Shown here piece by piece: positions 1-8,832 of a stretch of DNA of 33,858 nucleotides. The stretch is taken from positions 1 through 33,858 of the forward strand of contig CALGUK010000006.1 of NCBI GenBank assembly GCA_937920235.1, written 5' to 3'. Numbering within the stretch: position 1 is the stretch's first letter; each line of letters begins with the position of its first letter. Origin of the DNA: an uncultured Clostridia bacterium (GTDB lineage: Bacteria > Bacillota > Clostridia > Oscillospirales > Acutalibacteraceae). The notes below the pieces were generated by a model. The model had not been told where the DNA came from, made no database searches, and saw only the letters and a program-made list of their open reading frames with translations. Both the position numbers and the translations under genes were made by a program.

Positions 1-1190
1 GAACAGGTAAAACAATGCTTGCAAAGGCAGTTGCCGGTGAAGCTAATGTACCGTTCTTCTCAATGTCAGGTTCTGAGTTCGTTGAAATGTTCGTTGGTAT
101 GGGTGCTTCAAAGGTTCGTGACCTTTTTAAGCAGGCAAAGGAAAAAGCACCTTGTATCGTTTTCATTGATGAAATTGATGCCATAGGTCAGAAGCGTGAT
201 GGTAAAATCGGCGGAAATGACGAGCGTGAGCAAACACTTAATCAGTTGCTTACAGAAATGGATGGTTTTGAAGGTAATAACGGTGTGATTATTCTTGCCG
301 CTACTAACAGACCTGAAACTCTTGATCCTGCTCTTACTCGCCCCGGTAGATTTGACCGTAGAGTTCCTGTTGAACTCCCTGACCTTAAAGGCAGAGAAGA
401 AATCCTTAAAGTTCACGCTAAAAATATTAAAGTTGCCCCCGGTGTTGACTTTTCACATATTGCCCGTATGGCTTCGGGTGCATCAGGTGCCGAGCTTGCA
501 AACATTGTTAATGAAGCGGCTTTGCGTGCCGTTCGTGACGGCAGAAAATGTGCGAATCAAGCAGACCTTGAGGAAAGCATTGAGGTAGTTATTGCAGGTT
601 ATCAGAAAAAGAACGCAATACTTACGGATAAAGAAAAAATGATTGTGGCTTATCATGAAATAGGTCATGCTCTTGTTGCAGCAAAGCAGACAAATTCTGC
701 ACCTGTACAGAAAATTACCATAGTGCCTCGAACATCGGGTGCATTGGGCTATACAATGCAGGTTGACGAGGGCAATCGCTATCTTATGAGCAAGGAAGAA
801 ATCGAAAACAAAATTGCAACCTACACAGGTGGTCGTGTAGCAGAAGAAATCGCTGTCGGCTCAATTTCAACCGGTGCATCTAATGATATTGAACAGGCCA
901 CAAAACTTGCTCGTGCTATGGTAACACGCTACGGTATGAGCGACGAATTCGGTATGGTTGCATTTGAAACAGTTACAAATCAATATCTCGGTGGTGATTC
1001 TTCTCTTGTCTGCTCCACAGAAACACAGACTGAAATTGACCGTCAGATTGTTGAACTTGTTAAAAAGCAATACGAAAAGGCAAAGCAGATTATTACCGAA
1101 AACAAGACAAAACTTGATGAGTTGGCACAACACCTTTATATGAACGAAACGATTACAGGCGATGAGTTTATGGAAATTCTTAACTCATAA
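1..1190 (+). CDS. ftsH: ATP-dependent zinc metalloprotease FtsH, 5'-truncated by the window edge
   Basis: Membrane-anchored AAA+ protease that unfolds and degrades membrane and short-lived proteins. The frame is open from base 3, and the window opens inside the Walker A loop (GTGKT, bases 1-14). The N-terminal membrane segments, roughly 200 residues in typical FtsH, therefore lie outside. Visible in order: Walker B (CIVFIDEIDAIG), the second region of homology (LAATNRPETLDPALTRPGRFDRR split over two conserved blocks), the zinc-protease motif HEIGH, and a downstream Asp in a GASNDIEQAT block that supplies the third metal ligand in the family. HEIGH replaces the more usual HEAGH but keeps both His and the Glu, so activity should be intact. 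The protein stops soon after the helical protease domain. The next gene starts 22 bases downstream, so co-transcription with the lipid genes is likely. Confidence 0.96.
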   Translation, partial: TGKTMLAKAVAGEANVPFFSMSGSEFVEMFVGMGASKVRDLFKQAKEKAPCIVFIDEIDAIGQKRDGKIGGNDEREQTLNQLLTEMDGFEGNNGVIILAATNRPETLDPALTRPGRFDRRVPVELPDLKGREEILKVHAKNIKVAPGVDFSHIARMASGASGAELANIVNEAALRAVRDGRKCANQADLEESIEVVIAGYQKKNAILTDKEKMIVAYHEIGHALVAAKQTNSAPVQKITIVPRTSGALGYTMQVDEGNRYLMSKEEIENKIATYTGGRVAEEIAVGSISTGASNDIEQATKLARAMVTRYGMSDEFGMVAFETVTNQYLGGDSSLVCSTETQTEIDRQIVELVKKQYEKAKQIITENKTKLDELAQHLYMNETITGDEFMEILNS

Positions 1191-1212
1191 TTCTTATGGC
1201 AGGAGAACGACA

Positions 1213-2907
1213 ATGAAGAAAAAAGAAATCAGTTCAATTCCGCAGATAAGACCGTATCCGTCTACAACAATGTACGGTGCTGTCAAAATTGCGGCAGATA
1301 CTTATCCCGATGATATCGCTTTAGATTTTATGGGCAGAAAGACTACCTACTCCCGGATGATGCAAAAAATCGATCAAGTTGCGGGCGGTCTTATGAAATC
1401 TGGTATAAAGCGCGGAGACAGAGTAACCATTTGCATGCCGAACACACCTCAGGCTGTTATATGTCTTTATGCCCTTAACCGCTTAGGAGCAATTGCAAAT
1501 ATGGTGCATCCCCTTTCGGCACAAAAAAACATTACTTTTTATCTCGACACATCAAAAAGCAAGATGATTCTTACTCTCGATATGTTCTATGACAAGGTTA
1601 GGAATGCGGTTGAAGAAGCAGACACGGATGCTACAATAATTGTTGCAAGAATTCAAGAGGAATTACCCGCTATTCTCAACGGAATTTACTGCGTTGCGGC
1701 AAACCGCAAGAATATGAAATACCCTGACAGAAAAAAAGATATTCTGTGGAAGGATTTAATGAGAAAAGGCATAGGTGTTACTTTACCGCTGATAAATTAT
1801 ATTGAAAATCAGACAGCGGTAATTCTTTACAGCGGCGGAACAAGCGGAACACCGAAGGGGATTTGCTTATCCGACTTTAATTTTAACGCACTCGCAATGC
1901 AAATTGCCGAAATTGCAGGTGTTAACCTTAACAACAAATGCTCTTTTCTTTCCGTTATGCCTATTTTCCACGGCTTCGGCTTGGGAATCGGTATTCATAC
2001 CGTGCTTGCAAACGGTGCCAAAAGCATACTTATTCCTCAATTCACCAAAGAAAGCTATGCTAAAACCGTTTTGAAGAAAAAACCGAATTTTATTGCAGGC
2101 GTTCCGACAATTTATGAAGCTCTGATTGCATCTGACATCTTCAAAGGCAAGGATTTATCGTTTCTCAAGGGAGTATTCAGCGGCGGAGATGCGTTAAGTC
2201 CCGAACTTAAAAAACGAGCAGATAAGTTCCTGAAGGAACACAATGCAAATATCCAGATACGCGAGGGATACGGTCTTACGGAATGTGTTACCGCAAGTTG
2301 TGTGACTCCTTATGACAGGCATCGAACAGGCAGCATCGGTTTACCTCTCCGTGACACTGTATATAAGATCGTTGAACCCGGCACCTTTAACGAATTGCCG
2401 TTGGGCTGTGACGGTGAAATAATTATAACCGGTCCGACGCTGATGATCGGTTATCTTGACAACAAAGAAGAAACCGATAAGACAATCCGTGTTGACGAAC
2501 ACGGAACAAAGTGGCTTTTCACAGGTGATCTGGGCAACATTGACGAGGACGGGTTTGTATATTTCAAGCAAAGAATAAAAAGAATGATTATATCAAGCGG
2601 ATATAACGTATATCCCGCACACGTTGAGAATATTCTTGAAAAGCATGATGATATTGATTACTGTTGTGTTATCGGTGTAAAAGATCTGTATAAGATGCAG
2701 AGAGTACGCGCTTATGTGGTTCTGAAAAATGGTGTCCCACATACAGAAGAAGAAAAAGAGAACATCAAGGGTTATTGCAGAAAATATCTTGACCGCTTTG
2801 AAATTCCCAAAGAAATCATATTCAAGGATGAACTGCCGAGAACCCTCGTAGGTAAGGTTGCCTATCACGAACTTGAGAAAGAGGCTGAAGCAGAGAATGA
2901 CTTATAA
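1213..2907 (+). CDS. AMP-forming acyl-CoA (or acyl-ACP) synthetase
   Basis: A 564-residue ANL-superfamily ligase that activates a carboxylic acid, probably a fatty acid, through an acyl-adenylate. Motifs in order: phosphate loop YSGGTSGTPKG near residue 206, GYGLTE near 352, the TGDLG Asp near 437, the hinge/A8 segment KRMIISSGYNVYP near 456, and the catalytic A10 lysine in GKVAYHE (K548). The ATG at 1213 is chosen because AGGAG (1201-1205) lies 7 bases upstream. The open frame extends back to 1162, but that would overlap ftsH. The next genes encode an acyltransferase and a phospholipid-head-group enzyme, so an exogenous or recycled fatty acid feeding phospholipid synthesis is the natural reading (inference). 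Substrate chain length, and CoA versus ACP as acceptor, cannot be read from the sequence. Confidence 0.9.
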   Translation: MKKKEISSIPQIRPYPSTTMYGAVKIAADTYPDDIALDFMGRKTTYSRMMQKIDQVAGGLMKSGIKRGDRVTICMPNTPQAVICLYALNRLGAIANMVHPLSAQKNITFYLDTSKSKMILTLDMFYDKVRNAVEEADTDATIIVARIQEELPAILNGIYCVAANRKNMKYPDRKKDILWKDLMRKGIGVTLPLINYIENQTAVILYSGGTSGTPKGICLSDFNFNALAMQIAEIAGVNLNNKCSFLSVMPIFHGFGLGIGIHTVLANGAKSILIPQFTKESYAKTVLKKKPNFIAGVPTIYEALIASDIFKGKDLSFLKGVFSGGDALSPELKKRADKFLKEHNANIQIREGYGLTECVTASCVTPYDRHRTGSIGLPLRDTVYKIVEPGTFNELPLGCDGEIIITGPTLMIGYLDNKEETDKTIRVDEHGTKWLFTGDLGNIDEDGFVYFKQRIKRMIISSGYNVYPAHVENILEKHDDIDYCCVIGVKDLYKMQRVRAYVVLKNGVPHTEEEKENIKGYCRKYLDRFEIPKEIIFKDELPRTLVGKVAYHELEKEAEAENDL

Positions 2908-4081
2908 TGTTAAAAAAGGATACTTGAGAAATAAGGCATCGGTATGGCTTGGCAGACACATATTCGGACCGGGCATTCTGAAAAAATGCAACGCAACGAT
3001 TGAGCATTACACTCCGAAACATGACGCATTTATTATAATTGCAAATCACACTCATTCAATGGACCCCGGTTTTGAAATACTCTCACTTAAAAGATACATA
3101 CGTTTTGTTTCAGCAGATTTTCTTATGCGTAACAAATGGGGAAAATTTGCTTTCAAAACTCTTGGTGGCTCAATAATCAAACACAGCGACAAGCCATCTC
3201 AATACTTAATTGACGAAATCAAAGAAAACATAAAAGCTGGTATTCCCGTAGGTCTTCACGCAGAAGGCAGAGTGACAGCAAATGGTGAAACGGGATATGT
3301 TTCGCTGAACACGGGCAAGCTTGTTAAAGAAAGTGGTGCGGCACTGATTACTTATCGTATTACAGGCGGATACCTTAAAAAGCCCCGATGGGCAAAAAAC
3401 GAGCGAGAAGGCAAAATCAATGGTCAAGTTGTAAATGAATATTCCCCTGAATATCTCGCTACACTTTCAGCTGAAGAAATCACCGAAATTATAAAATGCG
3501 ATATTTATGTCAATGCTTATGAAGAAGAAAAGAAAAATCCGCAAAATCACAGCGGTGAAGCACTTGCAGAATTTGCAGAAAGAACATTGTTTATGTGTCC
3601 GCACTGTGGTGTGATTGGCAAGCTTCATTCTATTGAAAATGTACTCGCCTGTGACTGTGGATATTCAGTAACCTACGGTGAGGACGGATTTTGGCACGAT
3701 ATGGGCAAAGGCTTGGTGTTTGATGATATTTTGCAATGGGATAAATGGCAAAAAGCAACTCTCAAAGACCAAATCCAGTACAATGATGATTTGATAATGT
3801 ATGATGAAAATCAAATAGTTTATGAAATAAACGGGAATAAAAAAGAATGCATTTGCGATAATGCCAAATTGTCTCTTTACAAAGACAGATTTGAGATAGA
3901 GATGGATAATCAAACTAAAACAATTCCTGCCGAAAATGTGAAAAAAATCAATTTCGCGTCAAAACAGGCATTAATACTTGTTGATAATGAAAAGTACTAT
4001 TATATTGACAGTCAAACTCCTCGCTCTGCAGAAAAATATGTGGTTGCCTGGCATTACATTATGGGTAAAGAATGGTTTTAG
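2897..4081 (+). CDS. PlsC-like acyltransferase with C-terminal zinc ribbon
   Basis: A 394-residue protein with an N-terminal lysophospholipid-acyltransferase (PlsC/LPLAT) domain. It has the HX4D catalytic box in NHTHSMDPG, an EGR block (HAEGRVTANGET) in the place of the family's EGTR substrate motif, and a GAALITYRITGG strand. It should transfer an acyl group to a glycerolipid at the cytoplasmic membrane face. The C-terminal ~160 residues are not part of a normal PlsC. They contain a Cys4 zinc ribbon (C234, C237, C252, C254) followed by beta-rich sequence that could be a PH/GRAM-like fold (inference). The ATG at 2897 overlaps the preceding gene by 11 bases, consistent with translational coupling; an in-frame extension to 2858 would overlap more. 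It probably uses the acyl thioester made by the ligase upstream. Confidence 0.85.
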   Translation: MTYNVKKGYLRNKASVWLGRHIFGPGILKKCNATIEHYTPKHDAFIIIANHTHSMDPGFEILSLKRYIRFVSADFLMRNKWGKFAFKTLGGSIIKHSDKPSQYLIDEIKENIKAGIPVGLHAEGRVTANGETGYVSLNTGKLVKESGAALITYRITGGYLKKPRWAKNEREGKINGQVVNEYSPEYLATLSAEEITEIIKCDIYVNAYEEEKKNPQNHSGEALAEFAERTLFMCPHCGVIGKLHSIENVLACDCGYSVTYGEDGFWHDMGKGLVFDDILQWDKWQKATLKDQIQYNDDLIMYDENQIVYEINGNKKECICDNAKLSLYKDRFEIEMDNQTKTIPAENVKKINFASKQALILVDNEKYYYIDSQTPRSAEKYVVAWHYIMGKEWF

Positions 4082-4117
4082 AGGAAGATAATTTGTTATA
4101 AGAAAGAAGTGTAGAAA

Positions 4118-4699
4118 ATGCTGAAAGCATTAAAAAACATTAAACTTAAAGATTTCATTTCTGTCCCCAATTTAATAACATATTTACGGTTTGCATTGAT
4201 TCCCGGGATAATCCATGCATACTGCACGCTTGAAAACGGTATTCTAACAGTTCTGCTTGTCATAATATCGGGTTTTACCGATGTGCTTGACGGAAAAATT
4301 GCAAGAAGATACAATCAAGTTACAGATGTGGGCAAAGCACTTGACCCGGTTGCAGATAAACTTACACAAGTAGCTATGATGTATTGCTTACTGTCAAAAT
4401 ATAAGCTGATGCTGCCTCTTCTAATTGTTCTCATAGTCAAGGAAATATTTCTGGCGGTAACTGCACTCTGGGAGACGAAGGCAACAAGCAGTATAAACAG
4501 TGCTCTGTGGCACGGAAAAGTCTGCACGGCAATTCTTTATGCAGTAATGATTGTATTACTGTTCTTTACGGATCTTCCTTTGACCATCGCAAACGCACTC
4601 ATAATTTTATCAGCTGTTGCAATGATAAGTTCAACCATACTCTACGGTATTCACAGATTTAAACGGATTTTTCAGCATCCGAACAGCAATTCTAACTGA
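4118..4699 (+). CDS. CDP-alcohol phosphatidyltransferase (PgsA-like)
   Basis: An integral membrane enzyme of 193 residues that moves a phosphatidyl group from CDP-diacylglycerol to an alcohol, most often glycerol 3-phosphate. The family signature D-G-x2-A-R-x8-G-x3-D-x3-D is complete: D58, G59, A62, R63, G72, D76, D80. Several hydrophobic segments follow, as expected for a six-helix membrane enzyme. It starts 36 bases after the acyltransferase and ends just before a strong terminator, so it is the last gene of the ftsH/lipid run. Phosphatidylglycerophosphate synthase is the default assignment. Another head group (cardiolipin, inositol or serine) cannot be excluded, and many Clostridia carry a second, canonical pgsA elsewhere. 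Confidence 0.88.
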   Translation: MLKALKNIKLKDFISVPNLITYLRFALIPGIIHAYCTLENGILTVLLVIISGFTDVLDGKIARRYNQVTDVGKALDPVADKLTQVAMMYCLLSKYKLMLPLLIVLIVKEIFLAVTALWETKATSSINSALWHGKVCTAILYAVMIVLLFFTDLPLTIANALIILSAVAMISSTILYGIHRFKRIFQHPNSNSN

Positions 4700-4714
4700 A
4701 AACATACTCAAAGT

Positions 4715-4752
4715 ATCACCCGATAATCATGCTTTTATCGGGTGATTTTTTT
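4715..4752 (+). terminator. Rho-independent terminator of the lipid operon
   Basis: A perfect 12-bp stem (4715-4726 with 4735-4746), an 8-base loop and a run of seven T. It lies 15 bases after the phosphatidyltransferase stop. Confidence 0.93.
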
Positions 4753-4812
4753 ATAGTGAACACCAAAAATTAAAACATAAGCCCGTTGCCGCTCCGTATT
4801 CTGCTTGACACA

Positions 4813-4825
4813 CAGAAGCTTTCTG
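4813..4825. promoter_or_regulatory. Candidate operator: short inverted repeat upstream of the xyl operon
   Basis: CAGAA-GCT-TTCTG is an interrupted palindrome with 5-base arms. It lies about 50 bases upstream of the best -35 box and directly after a TTGACA hexamer. It is short enough to be chance. Its position alone makes it a candidate regulator-binding site; no regulator gene is present nearby. Confidence 0.3.
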
Positions 4826-4874
4826 ACCTTAATCATAAACAATATTTGACTGTAATGTTAGTACATTCTGCGAA

Positions 4875-4903
4875 TTGAATATTCATGCTTTATGATATAT
4901 AAT
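4875..4903 (+). promoter_or_regulatory. SigA-type promoter of the DUF2264-xylAB operon
   Basis: TTGAAT (4875-4880), a 17-base spacer and TATAAT (4898-4903). Initiation would be expected near 4910, only about ten bases before the ATG at 4920, which leaves an unusually short leader containing GGTGA (4910-4914) as the only ribosome-binding sequence. A second, weaker candidate upstream (TTGACA at 4805-4810, with a poor -10 near 4829) surrounds the inverted repeat at 4813-4825. The rest of 4753-4919 shows no gene. Confidence 0.65.
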
Positions 4904-4919
4904 TTTTTTGGTGAATTAT

Positions 4920-6047
4920 ATGAGGAAATATTGGCTCAAAATGATGCTTAAAATTGCAGATCCCGTAATCCGCAGTCTTGCAGACGGCACATTGCACTAC
5001 TCTGTTCCCAAGGACTTTCACAAGGAGCGATGCAGATATGTTATGCTTGAAGCCTTCGGCAGAACAGCCTGCGGAATTGCACCCTGGCTGGAGGCAGAGC
5101 TTATCAGTGAAGAAGAAAAAGCTCTTCAGTCGGAATACCGCATACTTATGAAAAAATGCATTGCCAATGCAACTAACAAGTTTTCACCTGATTATATGAA
5201 CTGGTGTCATCACGGAGGTCAACCGCTGGTTGATGCTGCTTTCCTTGCTCATGCAATTGTCCGTGCTCCCGATACAATGTTCGGTTCTCTTGATTCCGGA
5301 GTACAGAAAAGACTTATTTCCTGTCTTAAAAAAAGTCGAAAAATAACTCCTGTCCGCAGTAACTGGCTTTTCTTTTCTGCTATGGTTGAAGCCGCACTCT
5401 GTGTTATGGGAGCAGATTATGACCTGTCTCCCGTTGATGATGCGATAGACTCATTCAAAAAATGGTATGTCGGTGACGGCACATATGCTGACGGTGAGTA
5501 TTTTCATTGGGATTATTATAACAGCTTTGTTATCCATCCGATGCTCGTTGATATTCTGAAGGTTTTCAGCACTGTCCGTGAGGATTACAAAGATTTTTAT
5601 CCTGTTGCTGTTGCACGGGCTTCACGACATGCAAAAATACTTGAGCAGTTAATCAACTCCGACGGCACTTATGCGGTGTTCGGCAGATCCTCTGTATATC
5701 GGTTCGGAGCATTCCAACTGTTATCCCAGGCTGTTCTGCAGGATTTTCTGCCCGAAGAAATCTCACCTGCTCAGGTCAGGTGCGGACTTGATGCTGTTAT
5801 ACATAAAGTATGTGAAAACAGCGACATGTTTGATACAAACGGATTTCTCACTCCCGGAGTTTACGGAAGTCAGCCCGATATGGCGGAGGAATACATCAAC
5901 ACAGGCAGTTTATATCTATGTGAAGCAGTCTTTCTGCCGTTGGGACTTTCTGAAAATCACATTTTTTGGGCAGCTCCCGACGAAGAATGGACATCAAAAA
6001 AAATATGGTCAGGGAAAAATGTTGTCCGTGACCGTTCATCTGATTAA
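4920..6047 (+). CDS. DUF2264 family protein, probable (alpha/alpha) barrel glycan hydrolase
   Basis: A 375-residue protein matching the DUF2264 pattern: an N-terminal GRTACGIAPWLEAEL block, SNWLFFSAMVEAAL, the aromatic stretch DGTYADGEYFHWDYYNS, and DGTYAVFGRSSVYRFGAFQ. The length is normal for the domain and there is no signal peptide, so it should be cytoplasmic. Family members occur in polysaccharide loci, and I recall that at least one DUF2264-like group was placed in CAZy as a beta-glucuronidase family (GH154). I cannot confirm that this copy belongs there. The ATG at 4920 has GGTGA five bases upstream; TTG at 4908 is the other possible start. As first gene of the operon with xylose isomerase and xylulokinase, it may release xylose or a uronate from an imported oligosaccharide (inference). 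Confidence 0.82.
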   Translation: MRKYWLKMMLKIADPVIRSLADGTLHYSVPKDFHKERCRYVMLEAFGRTACGIAPWLEAELISEEEKALQSEYRILMKKCIANATNKFSPDYMNWCHHGGQPLVDAAFLAHAIVRAPDTMFGSLDSGVQKRLISCLKKSRKITPVRSNWLFFSAMVEAALCVMGADYDLSPVDDAIDSFKKWYVGDGTYADGEYFHWDYYNSFVIHPMLVDILKVFSTVREDYKDFYPVAVARASRHAKILEQLINSDGTYAVFGRSSVYRFGAFQLLSQAVLQDFLPEEISPAQVRCGLDAVIHKVCENSDMFDTNGFLTPGVYGSQPDMAEEYINTGSLYLCEAVFLPLGLSENHIFWAAPDEEWTSKKIWSGKNVVRDRSSD

Positions 6048-6063
6048 AAAGGAGAAAAGAAAT

Positions 6064-7374
6064 ATGGCATATTTTGATTTTATTGACAAGGTAAAATATG
6101 AAGGAAAAACCAGCACAAATCCCTTCTCATTCAAGTTTTACGATGCAGACCGTGTAATTCTGGGCAAAAAAATGAGCGAACACCTCCCCTTCGCAATGGC
6201 TTGGTGGCACAATCTTTGCGCGGCGGGAACTGATATGTTCGGCAGAGATACCGCTGACAAATCGTTCAACAGCGAAAAAGCCACAATGGAGCACGCTAAA
6301 GCCAAGGTGGATGCGGGCTTTGAGTTTATGGAAAAGCTCGGAGTCAAATATTTCTGTTTTCACGATGTTGACCTGGTGCCTGAAGCAGATGACATAAAAG
6401 AAACTAACCGCAGACTTGACGAGATCTCTGATTATATTCTTGAAAAAATGCGGGGAACTGATATCAAATGTCTTTGGGGAACCGCAAATATGTTTTCAAA
6501 CCCGAGATTTATGAACGGTGCGGGAAGCACAAATTCTGCTGACGTATATTGTTTTGCGGCGGCACAGATAAAAAAAGCTCTTGATATCACTGTTAAATTA
6601 GGCGGAAAAGGATATGTGTTCTGGGGTGGCAGAGAGGGTTATGAAACTCTGCTCAATACAGATGTAAAATTTGAGCAGGAAAATATCGCAAGGCTTATGA
6701 AAATGGCTGTTGAATACGGCCGTTCTATCGGATTTACCGGTGATTTTTATATTGAGCCCAAACCAAAAGAGCCTATGAAGCACCAATATGATTTTGATGC
6801 CGCTACAGCAATAGGTTTTCTCCGTCAATACGGTCTTGATAAGGATTTTAAAATGAATATTGAAGCAAATCACGCAACGCTTGCTGGTCACACCTTCCAG
6901 CATGAGCTACGTATCTCTGCAATCAACGGTATGCTCGGTTCTATTGATGCCAATCAGGGTGACTGTCTTCTGGGCTGGGATACGGACGAATTCCCCTTTG
7001 ATGTGTACGAGGCAACAATGTGTATGTATGAGGTAATCAAGGCGGGCGGTCTTACAGGCGGTTTTAACTTTGATGCTAAAAATCGTCGTCCGAGCAACAC
7101 TTATGAGGATATGTTCCACGCATACATTCTCGGTATGGACACATTTGCTCTCGGTCTTATAAAAGCCGCCGCCATTATTGAAGACGGAAGAATAGATGAA
7201 TTCGTAAAAAACAAATACTCATCATTCAACAGCGAAATCGGTAAAAAAATCATAAGCGACACCGCTACTCTTACGGAACTTTCCGCCTATGCCGAGCAAA
7301 TGGGAAATGTAACGGAAATTGACAGCGGCCGCCAGGAATATCTTGAGAGTATTGTAAATCAGATTATGTTTTAA
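6064..7374 (+). CDS. xylA: Xylose isomerase
   Basis: Converts D-xylose to D-xylulose (also D-glucose to fructose) in the cytosol. The 436-residue length fits class II enzymes. Family residues are all visible: H100 and D103 in FHDVDLVPE, the FWGGREGYE block, the metal ligands E231 and K233 in YIEPKPKEP, H270 in EANHATLAGH, and acidic ligands in GSIDANQGD and NFDAKNRRPSN. The ATG at 6064 follows AAGGAG (6049-6054) with a 9-base gap. The same frame is open back to 5671 inside the DUF2264 gene, but that is an accidental overlap. It lies 16 bases after the DUF2264 gene and 10 bases before the xylulokinase gene, so the three are almost certainly one transcript. Confidence 0.97.
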   Translation: MAYFDFIDKVKYEGKTSTNPFSFKFYDADRVILGKKMSEHLPFAMAWWHNLCAAGTDMFGRDTADKSFNSEKATMEHAKAKVDAGFEFMEKLGVKYFCFHDVDLVPEADDIKETNRRLDEISDYILEKMRGTDIKCLWGTANMFSNPRFMNGAGSTNSADVYCFAAAQIKKALDITVKLGGKGYVFWGGREGYETLLNTDVKFEQENIARLMKMAVEYGRSIGFTGDFYIEPKPKEPMKHQYDFDAATAIGFLRQYGLDKDFKMNIEANHATLAGHTFQHELRISAINGMLGSIDANQGDCLLGWDTDEFPFDVYEATMCMYEVIKAGGLTGGFNFDAKNRRPSNTYEDMFHAYILGMDTFALGLIKAAAIIEDGRIDEFVKNKYSSFNSEIGKKIISDTATLTELSAYAEQMGNVTEIDSGRQEYLESIVNQIMF

Positions 7375-7384
7375 GAGGTATTTT

Positions 7385-8830
7385 ATGAAGTATTATGTCG
7401 GTATAGATCTGGGAACCTCCTCCGTAAAGGTCCTGCTTTTAGACAGTAACGGAAATATCGTTTCAACAGTTACAAAAGAATATCCGCTCTATTTCCCGCA
7501 AGACGGCTGGAGTGAGCAAAACCCTGAAGATTGGTATTGTCGCACGGTTGAAGCATTAAAGGAACTCCTCTCCGATATTGATGCTAAAAGCGTTTGTTCA
7601 TTCTCTTTTTCCGGACAGATGCACGGTCTTGTTCTGCTTGACGGTAACGACTGCGTTATCCGACCTGCTCTGCTCTGGAATGATTCGAGGAGTCAGCAAA
7701 TTACCGATATACTTAATGAGGACAAGGAGTTTTTCCTTGACTGTGCCGGAAACATCGCTTTTGCAGGCTTTACGTTGCCTAAGCTTCTGTGGGTTAAAGA
7801 GAACGAGCCCGAAAACTATAAAAAAATAAACAAGATAATGTTGCCTAAGGATTATCTCGCATATCGGCTCTCGGGTGAATTCTGCACAGATGTCTCTGAT
7901 GCCTCCGGCACTCTCTACTTCAATGTGAAAAATCGCTGTTGGTCAGAAGAAATACTCAACATATACGGCATATTACAAGAGTGGCTTCCTAAGGTTCTGG
8001 AGAGTGACGAATGTGCCGGAACACTTAAAGAAGAACTGCAGGAGGAACTCGGTACGGACCGTGTCAAAATAATTATCGGTGCAGGTGACAATGCTGCTGC
8101 CGCGGTCGGAACCGGCACGGTCAAAAACGGTTCGTGCAACATTTCACTCGGTACAAGCGGAACAATCTTTACAGTAAGCGATTCATATAACTGTGACCGC
8201 ATTAACGCAATCCATTCATTCTGTTCTGCCTGTCGCAATTATCACTATATGGCCTGTATGCTCTCTGCCGCGGTGTGTTGCAATTGGTGGGTTGAAAAAA
8301 TTCTCGGTGACGAATATAACTCCGTGCTTGAAGCTGAATATAAAGCAGGTGAAAACGACGTGTTTTTTCTTCCCTATCTTATGGGTGAACGCTCACCTCT
8401 TAACGATACGGAAATACGCGGAATGTTTTACGGACTCAATCTCTCGACCGATAAAAACGAGATGTCGCTTGCTGTGCTTGAAGGAGTCGCCTTTGCGCTG
8501 AAAGACAATATTGAGATCATAAAAAAACTCGGTGTTGATATACACTCCTCTTCTGTCTGCGGCGGAGGTACAAAAAATAAACTCTGGCTCAAAATTATTG
8601 CCAATATTTTGAATATCAAACTGAAAATTCCGAAAAATCAGGACGGTGCCGCCCTCGGTGCAGCAATGCTCGCGGCAAAAGGTGTTTTGACAGAATCCGA
8701 GTATTCCGTCCTTGAAGACAAGGTATATGCGATTGCCGAAACGGTGATTCCCGAGGCTGACCTTGCCGAAAAATATGCAAAAAGGTATGAAAAGTGGAAA
8801 AAGCTTTATCCTGCCGTTAAAGGAATATGA
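7385..8830 (+). CDS. xylB: Xylulokinase
   Basis: Phosphorylates D-xylulose with ATP to xylulose 5-phosphate, the entry to the pentose phosphate pathway. It is a FGGY-family kinase of 481 residues. The N-terminal phosphate-1 loop is GIDLGTSSVK, the substrate block is SFSGQMHGLVLLD, and NDSR follows. The catalytic-base Asp is D235 in GAGDNAAAAVG, the phosphate-2 motif is SLGTSGTIF, LPYLMGERSP is typical for the xylulokinase branch, and the adenosine-binding block is GGGTKNKLW. Its stop codon lies in an ATGA overlap at 8827-8830. The pairing with xylA makes xylulose the likely substrate rather than another ketose. Confidence 0.96.
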   Translation: MKYYVGIDLGTSSVKVLLLDSNGNIVSTVTKEYPLYFPQDGWSEQNPEDWYCRTVEALKELLSDIDAKSVCSFSFSGQMHGLVLLDGNDCVIRPALLWNDSRSQQITDILNEDKEFFLDCAGNIAFAGFTLPKLLWVKENEPENYKKINKIMLPKDYLAYRLSGEFCTDVSDASGTLYFNVKNRCWSEEILNIYGILQEWLPKVLESDECAGTLKEELQEELGTDRVKIIIGAGDNAAAAVGTGTVKNGSCNISLGTSGTIFTVSDSYNCDRINAIHSFCSACRNYHYMACMLSAAVCCNWWVEKILGDEYNSVLEAEYKAGENDVFFLPYLMGERSPLNDTEIRGMFYGLNLSTDKNEMSLAVLEGVAFALKDNIEIIKKLGVDIHSSSVCGGGTKNKLWLKIIANILNIKLKIPKNQDGAALGAAMLAAKGVLTESEYSVLEDKVYAIAETVIPEADLAEKYAKRYEKWKKLYPAVKGI

Positions 8831-8832
8831 TT

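Noticed and set aside
1..1190. HEIGH instead of HEAGH in FtsH as a sign of inactivity
   Set aside because: Both metal-binding His and the catalytic Glu remain; the changed residue is a variable position of HExxH.
5671..6063. Long in-frame extension upstream of xylA (131 codons)
   Set aside because: It overlaps the DUF2264 coding region in another frame, encodes no recognisable domain, and the ATG at 6064 has a strong ribosome site and matches family length.
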